Source: Isoetes taiwanensis (lineage: Eukaryota; Streptophyta; Lycopodiopsida; Isoetales; Isoetaceae). Taken from it: DNA of 64,000 nt. Location of the stretch: assembly GCA_021234155.1 (NCBI GenBank), contig JAJEKV010000002.1, positions 39,729,841 to 39,793,840 of the forward strand, in the 5' to 3' direction. A program made the position numbers and the translations under genes. Of this stretch, positions 31,386 to 44,346 are shown piece by piece (positions within the stretch are counted from its first letter, which is position 1; the number at the start of each line of letters is the position of its first letter). Under the pieces are notes generated by a model, which did no database searches, was not told where the DNA came from, and saw only the letters and a program-made list of their open reading frames with translations.

Positions 31386-33604
31386 GTGGTTATTTAATGT
31401 TCTTTCTTGATCATGTATATAATGATGCGCTTAAAGAAAGCCAAATCTTCTGGCTGGCATGCAGACAAATGACTAAGCAAAAAAGTGTTATTCAAATAAC
31501 TAGCAAGAAGCACACTAGAAGGCTTTAGCAAAGTAAGACTTGTTACGTTTTCATTTAAGCTTGGTGTCATTAGACTGCGATTGGTGGCTAAGCTTTTTCC
31601 TTCATATTTCATTTGAAGAAGCAATATTTCTTGTTTTAGTGATTCATTTTATTTAGCACTTTCTAGTTGTGAAATTTGGCTTCTTCTTTGGATAATTTGA
31701 CTATGACATTATTGTATCATTTATTGGTGTTCTGTTATTATTGGATAATTAATCAGTTTGTTTTGTTCTTATTGTTGCTATTTGGATTTTGGGATATACT
31801 TGGCCATCTCTTAATAACATTTCTAGGCTGCCCCTAAAGGGCAATCTCCCGATCCTATTGATGGATGGGCATATTCTGGATATATGTCGATATATGCTAG
31901 ATATTCCTTGTAAACTACCTAAACCTGTTGTTGCATGACCAATAAAGTTTCAAAGTTTTTTCAAATTGGCTTTCTCTTTGCTCATATCCTACAGGACATG
32001 GCATATGACTATGATTGCAGCTATCATCAATACAACTTATAGATGGCTTTAAGTGACAAGGTACCTTGCCCCATTGTTATTCATGGATGAATGGCTTTCA
32101 CTTGAGCATAGTAGAGCCACAACATGGACTCACTAAGATGTAAGCAATTTATATACAGATACCTAATTGTTTTAAATAGTTTACTATATTAATGTTAGAA
32201 AGAATTCTCACTGAGAAAGCATACAAACAAGCACATCTTCTGCACTTTATCCATTGTCATGCTATATATTTCACACTCTTATAATACCTAGTACTCTTAT
32301 AACTATCTATCTATCTATAACTGGGTTTTGCGATGTCATCATTTGCAGATGTAAACAGTAAATAAATTATTTGCAGAAATTTACATAACACCAATGCTAC
32401 ATAAATATTATGAAAAAATATTTATGTAAGCATTCTAATCTCGCATGGTCCATGACATTTAATACTAGTGTGATCTTGATGCATCTCATCTCTCATGTCT
32501 TCAATGAAACAAGGTAGTTCATATCCCATTTACATGTTAGAAGGTTGTTCCAAATTGTACAGGACACTAGATAAATAAGAATAATGGCACAACTACATCT
32601 GTCACACATTTCTGAACAATATCTTTGTACTATAACAACATTATTGTACTATGGAGTTGGTTGCATGAGAAATATCGAGAATCATCATTAAAGTTGATGT
32701 ATCTTCATTGGATAGTGTTAGTTGGCTCATAGCAAACAAGATTACCTTGTAAGCTAAGATTATCTTGTTGAAGCATGAAAGCTCATTATTCGTCCTTTAT
32801 TCAGCTTCCATTTCTATAAAAGTATTAGTTGGCTAATACTTAAAAACGTTTTCTTGAAAGAGAAGCTTTCACAACGATACATACAATGTTGCTATTGTAC
32901 AACGAGGACAATACTTCAATAAGCTCAGATAAATCCTACACTTACAATACAATATCTTAATGCTCAATGTTGGAGGATCCTCAAATCGTGGCTTTCTCGC
33001 CTTCTACCATCCAACTTCTACATCTGTATAGACCTTGCAAGAGTTCAACAAAGTTGTCCATGGAGAATTAGTCGCATTTTCCAGCAATGTCTCTGTGCGT
33101 TGATTGTGTAAGAAGATTAATCATACAAACATAATGATCTATGGTAAGTCTGATGCCATATTATTTTGTTCTATCATAATGGTGAAATACTTACTTTTTT
33201 TCCATTGACAATCAGACCGGGTCTTCTATAGCAGTAAGCAGGCATCTAAATATAGTAAAATTTATGTTTTTTTTGTTCCAAAAGCTCTTTTATAAAATCT
33301 AAAGCATTGCGGCATCATGGAAATTGCTTTGCTTGTTCCTTCATCTTCCTTCATCTCCATCTGAACAAAACATTTTTGAGACAAATATCAGGGAGGAAAG
33401 CTATCTATGAAGGTGCTTATACACTGAAGCAACTATGAGTCTGCAGCCTATTATACATGCAAAAGAATAGCTGATAGAGAGACAGGCATTAAACATGGCT
33501 CACCACCCAACTAGCAGTACTTTTGAGTTTAGAGTACTTTTGAGTTTATTTGTATAGTCTTTACAAAAGGGTGCTCATGTCTCATCTATTTTACCATTTT
33601 GGCT
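31386..33604. other. Gene-free stretch
   Basis: About 2.2 kb of AT-rich sequence without ORFs of interest, apart from one of 76 codons at 31394-31624 (minus) with no domain. A short (CTAT)n microsatellite lies near 32304-32317. Confidence 0.5.
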
Positions 33605-33618
33605 TCAAGTAGCACTAC

Positions 33619-35420
33619 AATCTGCAATTTGTGCACATTGGAATGACATACTCAAGCCTTTGTCTGGTGTCAACACCCCCTTCCACGTCAAGACACGGCG
33701 CAAGGTCCTTCGAAACGTAAACCCTATGGGTGGCGAGAGGTGTAAGCACCACGATGTGCTCAGCTTACTCGTACCAATCCAAAAGGTAAGAAGGTCGTCC
33801 TTTCCCATCCTCGGAACAAGACCGCCTGTAAGGGAACAGAGACTGCGAGCCCCGTTGAATGCAGATTGGGTTTCAGACCTTTGATTATGCCATGCCAGGT
33901 TCTGACTTGCTTCATCACATCTCTCTCCCTCGGGCCTATAGTTGAATTGGGTAAAACGCGCCGCCCACAACGGTGATATTGTAGGTTCGAGTCCTACTAA
34001 GCCCATCCCAATTAATCACCTGTTTCGTGTTCATCCCGGACGTGATCCATGGCTGCGGCGAAAAGAAATGAAGTGGTTCTAGAAGGATTTGCATTTTTGA
34101 GGCCAAGTTTTGGTCTGTTGCAGTTGGGACATGGCCGAGAAGCTGGGCCCTGTTCTCCTCCCGATGTGGCAATCATAAGTCGAGGGGGTGCTTTTGCAGT
34201 GGCAAGACATTCATAAATTTGTAATTAATGCATTGTACGAAATTAAATTCTGATTTTTTGCTAGCTGGATTCCTAATTCATCACCATCACATAGCCCAAT
34301 TTTCGGAATTTTCGGAGAAGGTCTAGATCAAAGGGTTAGCATTAGAATGGTCGGGGCAACCCATGGTGGGCAACCGAGCTGGCATCCTTCCCCAAGTCAA
34401 ACAAGGCCAGGACCTTGCACGGCTGCCTCACAAGGGGGGAGAGTCCGGACCCCAGACGGCGGGATCCAAAAAAGTTCCCGAGGCAGCCTTTCCTGGCAGC
34501 GCTCCCACGGTGGGCAGTACGCTAATGACCACCCTCCCCCAGCCCGGTTCCCCTATCCGACCGTTGAATCCTCCGTTCAAGAGCCCTTCTTCAGGAAGCT
34601 CCAAGAGATTCCAAGATCGGTCCGGGGGAACTTGTCAAACCGTGGAGCGTACTGAAGGTGACCATGTAGAAACCATGTAGAAGGCACCACGGAAGCTCCG
34701 AAATGGCAATTCGACTTTGCCAAGTCGTTCGGAATGGAAAAATTACCCTAGGGTGCAAGTTACAAGGTTGGTTTTGCAAAAGAAAGAAACACTCACGCCC
34801 TACACGACAGTATTCAACATCCACATCCTAGGCCAATTGACTACGAGTGTGCTGGACATGAGCTACTTTGACGCTACTTGGAGGAGGGGTGGTCTTCTGG
34901 CCACGGAACTTGGTCCTTAAGGCAATGTCGACATTCTGAGTCCCATTGGCAGAGCCAAATCACGGTTCCGAAGAGGGGAGGTTGCCCGTCCGTCCCTAGG
35001 GCCTTGGGGAGAGGACTTTTGGAGCAAGCAGCTTCCAGGGTGATTTTAGGGTCCATGCTCTAGCATCAACACCCCCCCTTCACGTCAAGACGCAGCGTAA
35101 GGTCCCGGCCGAATCTCACAAGGAGAGGACCTCCGAAACGTAAACCCTGTGGGTTGCCAGGTTCTAGAAGGGTTTGTGTTTTGGGGGCCGAGTTTTGGTC
35201 TGTTGCAGTTGGGACGTGGCCGAGAAGCTACAATTGAGAACACGGAGCAAGGGGAACTGACGGAACGGAGTTTGGGCCTGTCCTCCTCCCAATGTGGCAA
35301 TTAGAGACTTAAGCCCTTTGAGATGCATATGACTATTACTAGTCAGTACCAGCCAATCAAGCTAATCAAGCTGACTCAGAGCAGATTCATAGCTACAATC
35401 TGTAATTTGTGTTTGTTGGA
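33619..35420. mobile_element. GC-richer block with direct repeats, possibly a decayed non-autonomous element
   Basis: Segment 33664-33735 (GTGTCAACACCCCCTTCC, CACGTCAAGACACGGCG, CGAAACGTAAACCCT) recurs at 35065-35155. Segment 34077-34180 (TTCTAGAAGGATTTG, TTTTGGTCTGTTGCAGTTGG, GGCCGAGAAGCT) recurs at 35163-35305. In the left copy the two are separated by about 340 bp that contain the tRNA-like sequence. A weaker match (ACAATCTG.AATTTGTG...TTGGAATGA) lies at 33619 and 35396. The middle (34185-35060) has Pro/Ser/Gly-rich ORFs but no pol domain. Decayed LTRs of a small element, or nested duplications, are both possible. Confidence 0.5.
33933..34006 (+). tRNA. tRNA-like sequence, possible tRNA-Val(CAC) or tRNA-derived SINE head
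   Basis: The 74 nt fold as a cloverleaf. The acceptor GGGCCTA pairs with TAAGCCC with one mismatch. An A box-like TAGTTGAATTGG and a perfect B box GGTTCGAGTCC are present. The anticodon stem is CGCCG/CGGTG and the T stem is GTAGG/CCTAC. By position the anticodon is CAC (Val), but base 33 is C rather than U, so the tRNA is probably not functional. The antisense frame (GLEPTISPLWAARFTQFNYR) is an artefact of this sequence and not a protein. Organellar or bacterial origin is possible. Confidence 0.45.
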
Positions 35421-37192
35421 ATGATAGACGTAAATCTTTGTTGAGTAAGGACTTTGCTGTAGAGGAGACAAAAGCTCTAAGATGTTTCATATTTGAGGTT
35501 GAAAGTGAATGAACAAGAGATTGAGAGTGGAGCGACATAAATGAAAAGAGTGCACCTTATTTAAAGGAAACCAGACACCTATGGAGAATTGGCGAACATG
35601 ATTGATCAAAAGTTTCAGTTGATCACATGTAATTCAAGGCCATAGCATACTCATTGTTGGAAAATAAGAGCAGAACGAACCCATTTCTGAAGAAAATTTT
35701 TTGTAGATTATATAATCCTTTGTCCTGCAAGAAAAGGAAAATATTTGATATCAAATGAACCCAGTCAAATTACATTAACTCTAAGAACATAAAGATCAAG
35801 GGAACTGTCTAAATTTCACGTTTTTTAAATGTAATAAATTCAATTAGCATTTGTTCTGTATATAGTCATCATTCAATTAAGAAGTTCATATCTACCATGA
35901 TATGGGCTGGACATCTACCAATGGGCTTCCCTTTTGTGCCATTCAGGTGCTTTAAACCAAGCTTGAGGCACCAACTATATAAAAAGATCAGCAAAAATTA
36001 ATTTGAAGAGGTAGTGGAACATAATCAAGTCCAATCGACACTGGATCATGTACAAGATATTGCATATCTAGGAATAGAAGAAGGATAGGAACTTTATTTG
36101 TATTTTATGGCAAGCATGAAGGCTGCAAAATTTACAACTAACAAAATGCTACGTAAAGCTCCTTACTTAATCTGTTCTGTTTCGCTCTATCCAGAAAAAC
36201 AATTAAATTGCACATGCATAGATGAATTGCCTTTAAACACACTCTAACATGCACAATCAATTAAAGAATTAGAACCACATTTGCTCTTCAGATATATTAC
36301 AAATCGAATATAAACATCAATGTACATCATGCCTTATCTTACAAAAACTTGCAGAAGCATTTGCACTAAAGAGAAATCCTCTTCACATGACCAAGGACCC
36401 TGTTTATTCCACGAGTCATGATAAAAAGCTCGTCCAACATCCGCATAGTACTTCCTAGTGTATAGCTTATAGCAACAAAATGAGGTTGCCTGCCATGTCT
36501 AATAATGGATTATGGGAACCTGTCAACGACATGTTCTGATGATGTCGCGATGATCATTTTTATACAAGAACTGTTAATATTATGACAGCCAAAATTTTAC
36601 CTTTGCAAATGCCTATGATCTTCTTAGATGGTTTGTCCATCAGCAGATCTGGAGAAGAAGCTGGAGTTGAGTTCCTACTGCTGAGCTTAACATGGACTGT
36701 GCAAAAAATATGGATATTGATTCTACTATTAAGTTGCCTAAATTGGATAATAAGAAGAAGAAGAAGAGATTTTAACGGCAATGTCATTACAGAAAAATCC
36801 AATATGCCAATACAACAATATGATGATGGAGCACATATTTCTCTCATCCTTACAATGAACTGTTCTGTTCACCGCATATTCAAAAAAGCAACTACAGAGG
36901 AAAAACCCATAATTCAGAAACAGACCTGGTTTTAGGTCACTCTGGGGTGGATCCAAAGGCTAATACAAATGCACACAATGTTGTCTACTCTAGAAGATTA
37001 TTGTGTTAACGATTTATATGTTTCCAGCTTTGAAAAGGAGTAGAAGAAGGGTCATTAGCTGTAATTATGATGGTTATAATTATGCAAAAAGAATGCAACA
37101 ATTGGAACGAGTTAGTATATATGTTGAGAAGTACAAGAAATATGAAGGACTCAAAAAGAGCTCTTGCAAAAATATGAGCGATAAAAGACTTG
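35421..37192. other. Gene-free AT-rich interval
   Basis: No supported gene. The ORF at 36582-36935 (117 codons) and its antisense partners have no domain. It ends at the left boundary of the gypsy array. Confidence 0.5.
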
Positions 37193-38869
37193 TGACGTCC
37201 CCTACTCGTATACGGTGCACTCACCGTATACAACCAGGAGTTCATCCCCCATACCAGCTCCGTGCCAATACAGGGCCCTCCACATGACACTGCAACCGTA
37301 ACGGGTTCCAGTGGGAAGAGTGGAAGGGTCATTGCACCCCGTCTCCCTCAGGGCCTACCTAGCTGCGGAAGCGTAAACATACATGTCAGTAGCACATACA
37401 TCAACATCATATGACCATCGCGAAGGATGGTCCTCCACATATCTGCATAGACGAAGATCAGCACATCACATAGGGAATCCTACCCAAGGCTCGAACCGGG
37501 GATGGGATGGACACAAGCTTGGGTCTCCAGAGTTCATTGCAGACAGAATTCATGGCAATGGATTTGGCTGGCATAAGAACATGGCCTAGGGTTGTCCACT
37601 CCATCCGCCCCTCCTGTGCACACTTTGCAGAGTAGGTTGAAAAGTGTTGGGACCTGATCAGCCCGCCGGATGCATAGCCAAGGGGGCTATATCCTGGGTT
37701 ACATCTCCCCAGTTCCGATGGGGCAGGTAGGGATTTCTCCCTCCAGAGATCTACAATGCTGACTCAAGGTGACTAGAGGGCCACTGCCCGTATCCGACTT
37801 GAACTCAATGGAAGGTCATATTCACCACCTCACGAGTGTCGAGCCCATGCCTTGCCCACACGCAGTGGCAAGCCATTAGACCTAGTCACAGTGACCCCTG
37901 GCAAGATACTAACACACCATAGGGGTCGGTTCAAGAGTCGAACATGAACCTCCTTATAAGCCCGGTCCTGCCCTTCACCCACAACCAGGTGTGGCTCTTG
38001 TGCCGCAGGCCGCATCTACGGTGTGCTAGAGGCTACTCTAGGAGCATCAACTACAAAGCTTTAGGTCTCTACCCCCTTCCCAATACAAGGAGTTCATAGG
38101 AGATACATCATCCATATACATCACATAAGAATCAAGAACAAGATCTAATCTACCACATAGAGTTAGGTTCTTTAGTTAGAATCGCTATCTAGGGATCTAG
38201 AGGCCTGCTATGGCCAATCTAATAGGCTAAACCTACCATACAATGACTAAAATAGGGTTTAGACTATCTAATTGGCCAAATACCTGGTCCTTGAGAGGCT
38301 CCTCGACTGAGCTCGACCATCCCGCTTTGAAACGCTCGAATCTAGAGAAACTAAGGTTGCAATTCTCCCGTCGAAGTTCGGGATGCGGTTTTAATTTGTT
38401 GAGGCAGCCAAAAACAGAGTTTAAAGCCCTAAAATCGAAAATTGGGTTAGCTAGGGTTTCCAACCCTATATAGACAAGGGGGTTGGCTAGGGTTTCCAAT
38501 TATCCCCTTTGGCATGTGGGATAATTGGAAATGGGCCCACTTGCCCTTAAGGGCTAGGTGGCCAAATGTGCCCACATGGAAATGTGTGCACATTAATGAA
38601 TGTGTACATTGGAAAATGTGCACATTAATTGCACCTATGGGTATGGCCCACTTGGCATCAAGTGGCCACATGGAAATGTGTGCCCACATTAATGTGTACA
38701 TTGGAAAATGTGCACATTAATACTAATGCACATTCTTAGCAAGTTGCCCCCAGGGGCTACCCACTTGGCTATCGTTGGCGTACCGCCAATCGGGTGGCGT
38801 GCTAATGCGGCGTGGCGTGGCAAAGACAATATACGCCCCGGGAGCGTATATTGTGCTGAAACGCTCACA
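37193..38869 (-). repeat. gypsy LTR A (3' LTR of copy 1)
   Basis: On the plus strand it starts TGACGTCCCCTACTCG and ends GAAACGCTCACA. It contains a perfect 10-bp-arm palindrome, GTATACGGTG/CACCGTATAC (37208-37231), and another near the other end, CAATATACGC/GCGTATATTG (38827-38853). Subrepeats around ATGTGCACATTAAT and TGTGTACATTGGAAA recur at 38582-38720. Confidence 0.93.
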
Positions 38870-38880
38870 TTCTCCCCACC
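38870..38880 (-). other. gypsy copy 1 polypurine tract
   Basis: TTCTCCCCACC on the plus strand, i.e. GGTGGGGAGAA on the coding strand, immediately before the LTR TG. The same tract is at 50494-50505 in copy 2. Confidence 0.85.
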
Positions 38881-39721
38881 TTGAAATGATGTTTGCCCCA
38901 TGACAGCATCGGTTCTCCCCACCTTGAATCTTCCTAACCTGCAATCAACCTGATGCATACGATATACTACTCTAATACTTATACATTTATTACGATTACC
39001 TTAAGGTAATACTTTTATCACATTATTATATTATAAAATAACTTATCAATTCACAACATTACTAACAGATTACTCCAACATTCCCTTAACATTACTATTA
39101 AGTTTATCAAAATTTAAAATTAACGTTCGAGGTACCCTTGATTCCTTGCAACACATTCCAACAAAATTTGTGTTGCAAGTCTTCCATCTTCGACCTCCTT
39201 GCCCTCCGGAGCGCTCTACTGGCCTGCAGGTCGACACTACGTTAGTACCATTTAATTATTTAATTAAAATTTTTGGTTATATGGTGACCACCCCACCTAT
39301 CTACATGGATGCATGGCTAATCTCCCGGCGTAGGAAGAGGGTGAATCTTCCATTATGGCCGCGGAGGCAGGCCTACATGCCTATATGCGCTCATGCCTAC
39401 ACCTCTAGTTGCCCGGCGTGGAGGATATCCTTCTAAGCGTGGGGTGGAAGGATAGATTCCTCCTATCAAAGCATATATGGGGCTAAAGGTGCTTTTCCTA
39501 TCAATGCATTCCTCAATGACCTCCTTTCTCTCGAGGTCGTCTACTTCCGGGGACGACAGTAGACTTTCTAATCTACCTTCCACTCGCCCAAAGCGGAAGC
39601 GCGCGGTCATGCCTACATTGACATTACACCACGCCCTAGAGATCACCGTAGTGGTCCCATCATCGGTGACAACGCATGCGACCCATACTAAGCGTAGGTG
39701 GCATGCGTGGATTAATCTTAA

Positions 39722-40030
39722 CTATACAAGAATTAACCTACACAAATCGACATGCCCGGCCGATTTCTTGAGATGACCTTGCCGTCCCATTGCTCCATAA
39801 ACCGTGGGTTGCTTTACTAAATCTTTCTTAAGTACCCACGTGGCGTCTTCCAGCGGTAAGTGTTTCCACTTGACCAAATCATTGGAGGAATTCGATCTCC
39901 TCGTTTTCTTGAAAGCTTTATCAAGAATCAATTCGGAACTATTTCCGGTTGTTCCTCCGCCATTTTCCAACAATTGGCCCGAATCCAAGACTTCGTGCGG
40001 ATTTGGGGTATGCTTCTTCAAAAAACTCAC
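39722..40030 (-). pseudogene. gypsy copy 1 chromodomain (integrase C-terminus)
   Basis: The frame contains SSELILDKAFKKTRR then DLVKWKHLPLEDATWVLKKD. This is the chromodomain pattern 'ILD.R......VLVKWKGLP..EATWE', which places the element in the chromovirus clade. Chromodomains at the integrase end are known to steer integration to marked chromatin. The aromatic cage cannot be scored reliably because the region is frameshifted from integrase. Confidence 0.85.
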
Positions 40031-40364
40031 GTGGAAGACCTTATGAATCTTTTAGTGTCTTGGCAAGTCTAGCTTGTAGGCTTGATTGCCTAGTTTCTCG
40101 ACTATTCAAAGGTCCAGCCCACCTTGGAGCAAGCTTCTTGCAATTGCCGATCCCCGAGCTTTTTTTGCTTCACCTTAATCTTGAGCCAAACATCATCTCC
40201 AACTTTGAACTCTCTTCTTTGCTCGATGCTTGTCGGCGATGCTCTTTTGACGACTTCTTCTTTTAGCGAGATAGCCACGAACTTCCTCTACGATATGCTG
40301 CATATCGGCCAACATCTGCTGCGAAACTTCCACCTTTGACACGGGGTTGTGCCAAGTGTCCGAG

Positions 40365-41264
40365 TTAGGCGATCGAGCAGCCGTAATTGATCATAAACGG
40401 CGACATTTGGGATGATTCCTCGCTGGTGCTATTGTATGCAAACTCCACCAAGTGAATAAATTCTTCCCACATACTTTGCTTATTCGGACATAGTTTCGTA
40501 GCATGTCCTCTAAAAATCCCGCTGGTCCGCTCCGTCCAGCCATCCGTCTGAGGATGATATGCCGTGCTCATGGATAGCTTCGCCTGATCGTCGCCGCAAA
40601 GAGGTCTTGCCAAAAAGGCGCCATGAACCCTGGATCCCTCCGGAGATGATCTCCCTTGGCATGCCATGAAGCCCGAAGATCTCTTTGGTGAAGAGCTTTG
40701 CCGTATCCATGGCTGTATCTGTGGTTCTGCAAGGCACAAAATGTGCCATCTTCGACAATTTGTCGACCATTACCATCAAGGCATCCTTGCCTCTCGCTGT
40801 TCTTGGGAGTCCTGTGATAAAATCCATGCTGATTACCTCCCACTTAGCGTTTGGCACCACTAATGGCTCTAATGCCCCCGAATTGAAGCTGCTCCGCCTT
40901 TGTCTGCTGACATAGCTGGCATTCCTTGATGTAGCGAAGCTACCGCTTCTTCATTCCTGGCCAATAATAGCTGCTGCGTGCTTTGAAATATGTTTTCATG
41001 AATCCCGCATGGCGGCCTATTGGGCTGTTATCGGTGTCATGGAGGATCAACTTCCTTACACTGATGATTCGGCACGCACAACTTGTTCTTATGGTATAAC
41101 AGGGTTGCCTTCCTTCTTATAATGCTTGAAGGCCTCCCGCTCTTTATCTCGCTCGGCCTCCTTCGAAGGCTTGCCCATACTTCCACGAAATCCACATCCG
41201 TTGGCAAGGACTCTTCAATCCTTTTTACCAAAGTCGCTTGGAGGCGTCCGAAATTGCATTGCAA
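40365..41264 (-). pseudogene. gypsy copy 1 integrase, several frame breaks
   Basis: Read leftward: LLYHKNKLCVPNHQ (start of the zinc-binding region), then WEVISMDFITGLPRT with the first catalytic Asp, KLSKMAHFVPC, LFTKEIFGLHGMPREIIS, and STAYHPQTDGWTERT. The second catalytic Asp segment after REIIS is garbled (GGIQGSW), and the frame changes there. FAYNSTSEESSQMSPF closes the core. The damage sits at different places from copy 2. Confidence 0.88.
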
Positions 41265-41345
41265 TGCACTCTAGTTGTCGAGGGGATGCCTTGAAAGCGC
41301 ATCTGCTACCACATTGAGCTTCCCGACTTGTAGACTATATCAAAG

Positions 41346-41942
41346 TCATATTCTTCGAGGAACTCCATCCATCTCCTCACGCCTCGGATTAAGGTGTGGT
41401 TGCGTGAATACATATTGGAGGCTCTGATGGTCGGTATCCAATTGGAACTTCCTTCCCAAGAGATAATGCCTCCATATTCTTAATGCCCTGACAACCGCAA
41501 GCAACTCCTGATCGTGCGTTGGGTAGCGCGTCTCGGCGTCGTTCATCTTCCTGGAATCATACGCTACCACACGCTCTTCTTGCATAAGCAGCACTTTGTA
41601 GCTATCTTACTGCGTGATCTGATGCTACAAGCTTATCTTTCTCCGTCCCGGCGGGGTTAAGATCAGGGCTGTTGTTAAAGCTTCCTTCAACAATTCGAAC
41701 CCCTTTTGGGCTTTCTTGTGCCAATGCTCTACCCAATCTTTCACCTTCTCTGCCCTCGTCAGGTCTGTTAACGGGGCTGCTATCTTAGCAAAGTTCTTTA
41801 CGAACTTCCTGTAGTACCACAGGGGCGGGAAACTTCTGACTTCATGCACATTCTTCGGCGCCGGCCACTGAATGACGGCTTCAATCTTGGCGGGGTCTGT
41901 TGAGATGCCTTCTGCTGAGATCACATGACCTAGATACTCCAC
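41346..41942 (-). pseudogene. gypsy copy 1 RNase H region
   Basis: EYLGHVISAEGISTDPAKIE and AVIQWPAPKNVHEVRSF link RT to RNase H. After a frame break comes VVAYDSRKMNDAETRYPTHD with ELLAVVRALRIWRHYLLGRK and LDTDHQSLQYVFTQ, the RNase H fold with its Asp/Glu residues. Confidence 0.9.
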
Positions 41943-42025
41943 CTTTTACATTGGCGGGCGGACACTTCGACAACTTGGCGCATAACCGGTGCCTCTTCAA
42001 CTTTTCTAGCACCCTTCTCAAGTGT

Positions 42026-42508
42026 TTATGCGTGCTCTTCAAGGGATCTGCTATACACCAAAATGTCGTCAAAGAAAACAATCACAAAGGTGTCCAGGAA
42101 CTCCCTGAAGATATCGTTCATGAGCCTCATGAACGTTGCGGGGGCATTTGATAAGCCGAAAGGCATTACTGTGAACTCATAATGCCCATACCGCGTTCTG
42201 AAGGCGGTCTTATGGATGTCTTCTTCCTTTATCCTGATCTGATGATAACCTGACCTTAAGTCGATTTTGGAGAAGATCTTTGCACCTTGGAGCTGATCCA
42301 TCAAGTCGTCTGATCTTGGGAGCGCATACTTGTTCTTAATGGTGTGCTTATTCAACTGTCTATAGTCTATGCACATCCTCAAGGATCCATCCTTCTTCTT
42401 GACAAAAAGAATGGGCGCTCCAAACGGCGAGACACTAGGTCTAATGAAACCTAGGTCGAGCAGCTCCTGCAACTGCTTCTTCAGCTCCGACAACTCCTGT
42501 GTTGTCAT
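42026..42508 (-). pseudogene. gypsy copy 1 reverse transcriptase
   Basis: An intact 160-codon stretch carries [75 protein letters not shown] and the catalytic FFDDILVYS. The active-site Asp pair is present. This is the best-preserved domain of the array. Confidence 0.93.
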
Positions 42509-42960
42509 TCTATATGGAGCCTTGCTTGTTGGCTTTGTTCTGGTTGAAAAGCTATCTGCTTTTCGACTCCCCTATAAGGAGGGAGCTGCTTGATCTCATC
42601 TGGAAAGAGATCATGGAACTCCGTGATTAGCTGAGATACTTGCTTCGGCAACTTGCTGAGCGCGTTGTCTTCTTTGCTTCCTTCTGATTCCGGCTCACTA
42701 ATCTCAAGCTTGAAGATGTATGCCACTTGCTCACTCTTGATGCACTTGAACAGCCGTTTAGAAGACATGCACTGCATGATGGGAACAACTTCCTTACCTG
42801 TTATCTCAATGATCTTGCCGTCGGGCGTTGGGAAGGTCACCTTCCGCTTTCCACAGTCGATAATGGCCCCTGCTGGCCCAAGGTACTCCATTCCTATGAT
42901 CAAGTCGTACTTTTCAATGCCCATTACTTCTGCTCCCATCCGGATATTAATCCACGGCAA
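42505..42960 (-). pseudogene. gypsy copy 1 protease-RT linker
   Basis: YDLIIGMEYLGPAGAIIDCG matches the C-terminal part of retropepsin-like gypsy proteases ('YDVILGMDWL...A.IDC'). [20 protein letters not shown] is the standard start of the RT region. The catalytic protease Asp segment upstream (about 43050-43150) is broken. Confidence 0.85.
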
Positions 42961-43299
42961 GTCGATGTCGGTTAATTCTCTTGCCAGCCGGCCACCCTTC
43001 TTTGCACCACTTGCTAAAACAACGGGTCTTGGTTTTGACTTTTAGCGGCTTCAACTTCAACATCTGAACCATTCAGGGGGATGCAAAGTTATGGCTACTT
43101 CTGAAGTCTATCAAGACTATGAAGGACTTAACTTTAGTCTTCCCTCCGTGGAAATTACCTTATCTTTGGCTCTCGGCTTGCTTGCTGTATCTATTGCGGC
43201 AAAGATGTGACACTCACCACCGAATGTAGTCGCGGGCCTCTTAGCCCCGTCGTCGTCCGGCGAAGTGTCCCAATCTCCCAACTCCGCTAGAGAGCTGCA

Positions 43300-44346
43300 C
43301 TCATGGCGTAGAGGCGGTTTTTGTCCTATGGCCCGGCTGGAAGCACCAAACCTTCAAGCTTTGCTTTTTCTATGCCTCCTGCCTCTTTTTCCTTGGGCAT
43401 CGCTTGCAAAAGGATTACCTTTGCCTTTGGAGTAGTTTGACTTCTCCGCTTGTCCTTAAAGGACACACACTTCTTCTCCTTTGCTTCCCACGGTTCCCAC
43501 CATATTGGGTTCTAAATTTGGACTGGGTATTTGCCACTGCCACAGGGCTATAGCTTCTGTGCCTTGCCTTTCTCCAGGAAATCTTCTTTGCTTGTGCCCG
43601 CTATTACGAGGTCTGACCCTGCAAACTTATAGCCTTGGATTACTGCCCGTCTTGTCCTAGGGTTTATTGCTCTCACAAGCTTGCGGATCTCCTCATTGAC
43701 CCCTCGATATAGCTTTCCTCTTGCATGCTTCTCTCCCAACCCGGCACATCTGACCTTAGCCTCATGAATTCCTGTATATTTACAACTGATTTGTTGCCTT
43801 CTTTTGCAACACAGTAAAAAAGCTAACGCATCATCTTTGGACTTATGTTCCCTTGGAGCGTAATGGCGCTTGAAGGCTTTAGCAAACTTTACGAACTTAC
43901 AAGCATCCTGGCAAGCCGTGTGCCTTTGCATAACCCTTCCACCAAATCCGGCGGCTCCTTTCAAGTTGGGTGTTTGCAACTCTGCCTTTGTCCTTATCCT
44001 TCATGCCATAAGCATTTCCGTACTTTCGCTCATTTCGTCCAGCCATGCCTCTGCTTCCAAGCGACGCATTCTCCCCCGAGAACTGTTCGATTCAGGGCCT
44101 TCCATACATTGCCGGTCGGGAATCTACCTTCTTCACGGTAGTCGGAGGCCACGGTATCTCTTTAATAGTCCCTCGGGGTGTTCCTCTGCCTTCCCTACAT
44201 TGGATTTCACGAAACGCTCTTCCTCTTCCTCCCGTCGGTCCCGAGTCGAGTCTTGAGTCGGAAGATTCGGACTGGGGGATCTCCTTCTCTTGCTCCTCTT
44301 CTTGTCCTTCCTTCCTCCGAAGGCTGGCGCTTGCGGCAATGAGCAT
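43300..44346 (-). pseudogene. gypsy copy 1 gag
   Basis: The frame at 43548-43979 gives KFVKFAKAFKRHYAPREHKS and VRCAGLGEKHARGKLYRGVN, then IRKLVRAINPRT, a Ty3/gypsy Gag core. The upstream frame (44092-44346) is Glu/Arg/Ser-rich. A CCHC knuckle is recognisable near 43330, and better in copy 2 (CFVCFQPGHRTK). Several indels separate the pieces. Confidence 0.8.

Noticed and set aside
33605-34006. 133-codon minus-strand ORF beginning MGLVGLEPTISPLWAAR
   Set aside because: The protein-like start is the complement of a tRNA-like sequence (B box and anticodon stem); such ORFs are well-known artefacts of tRNA translation.
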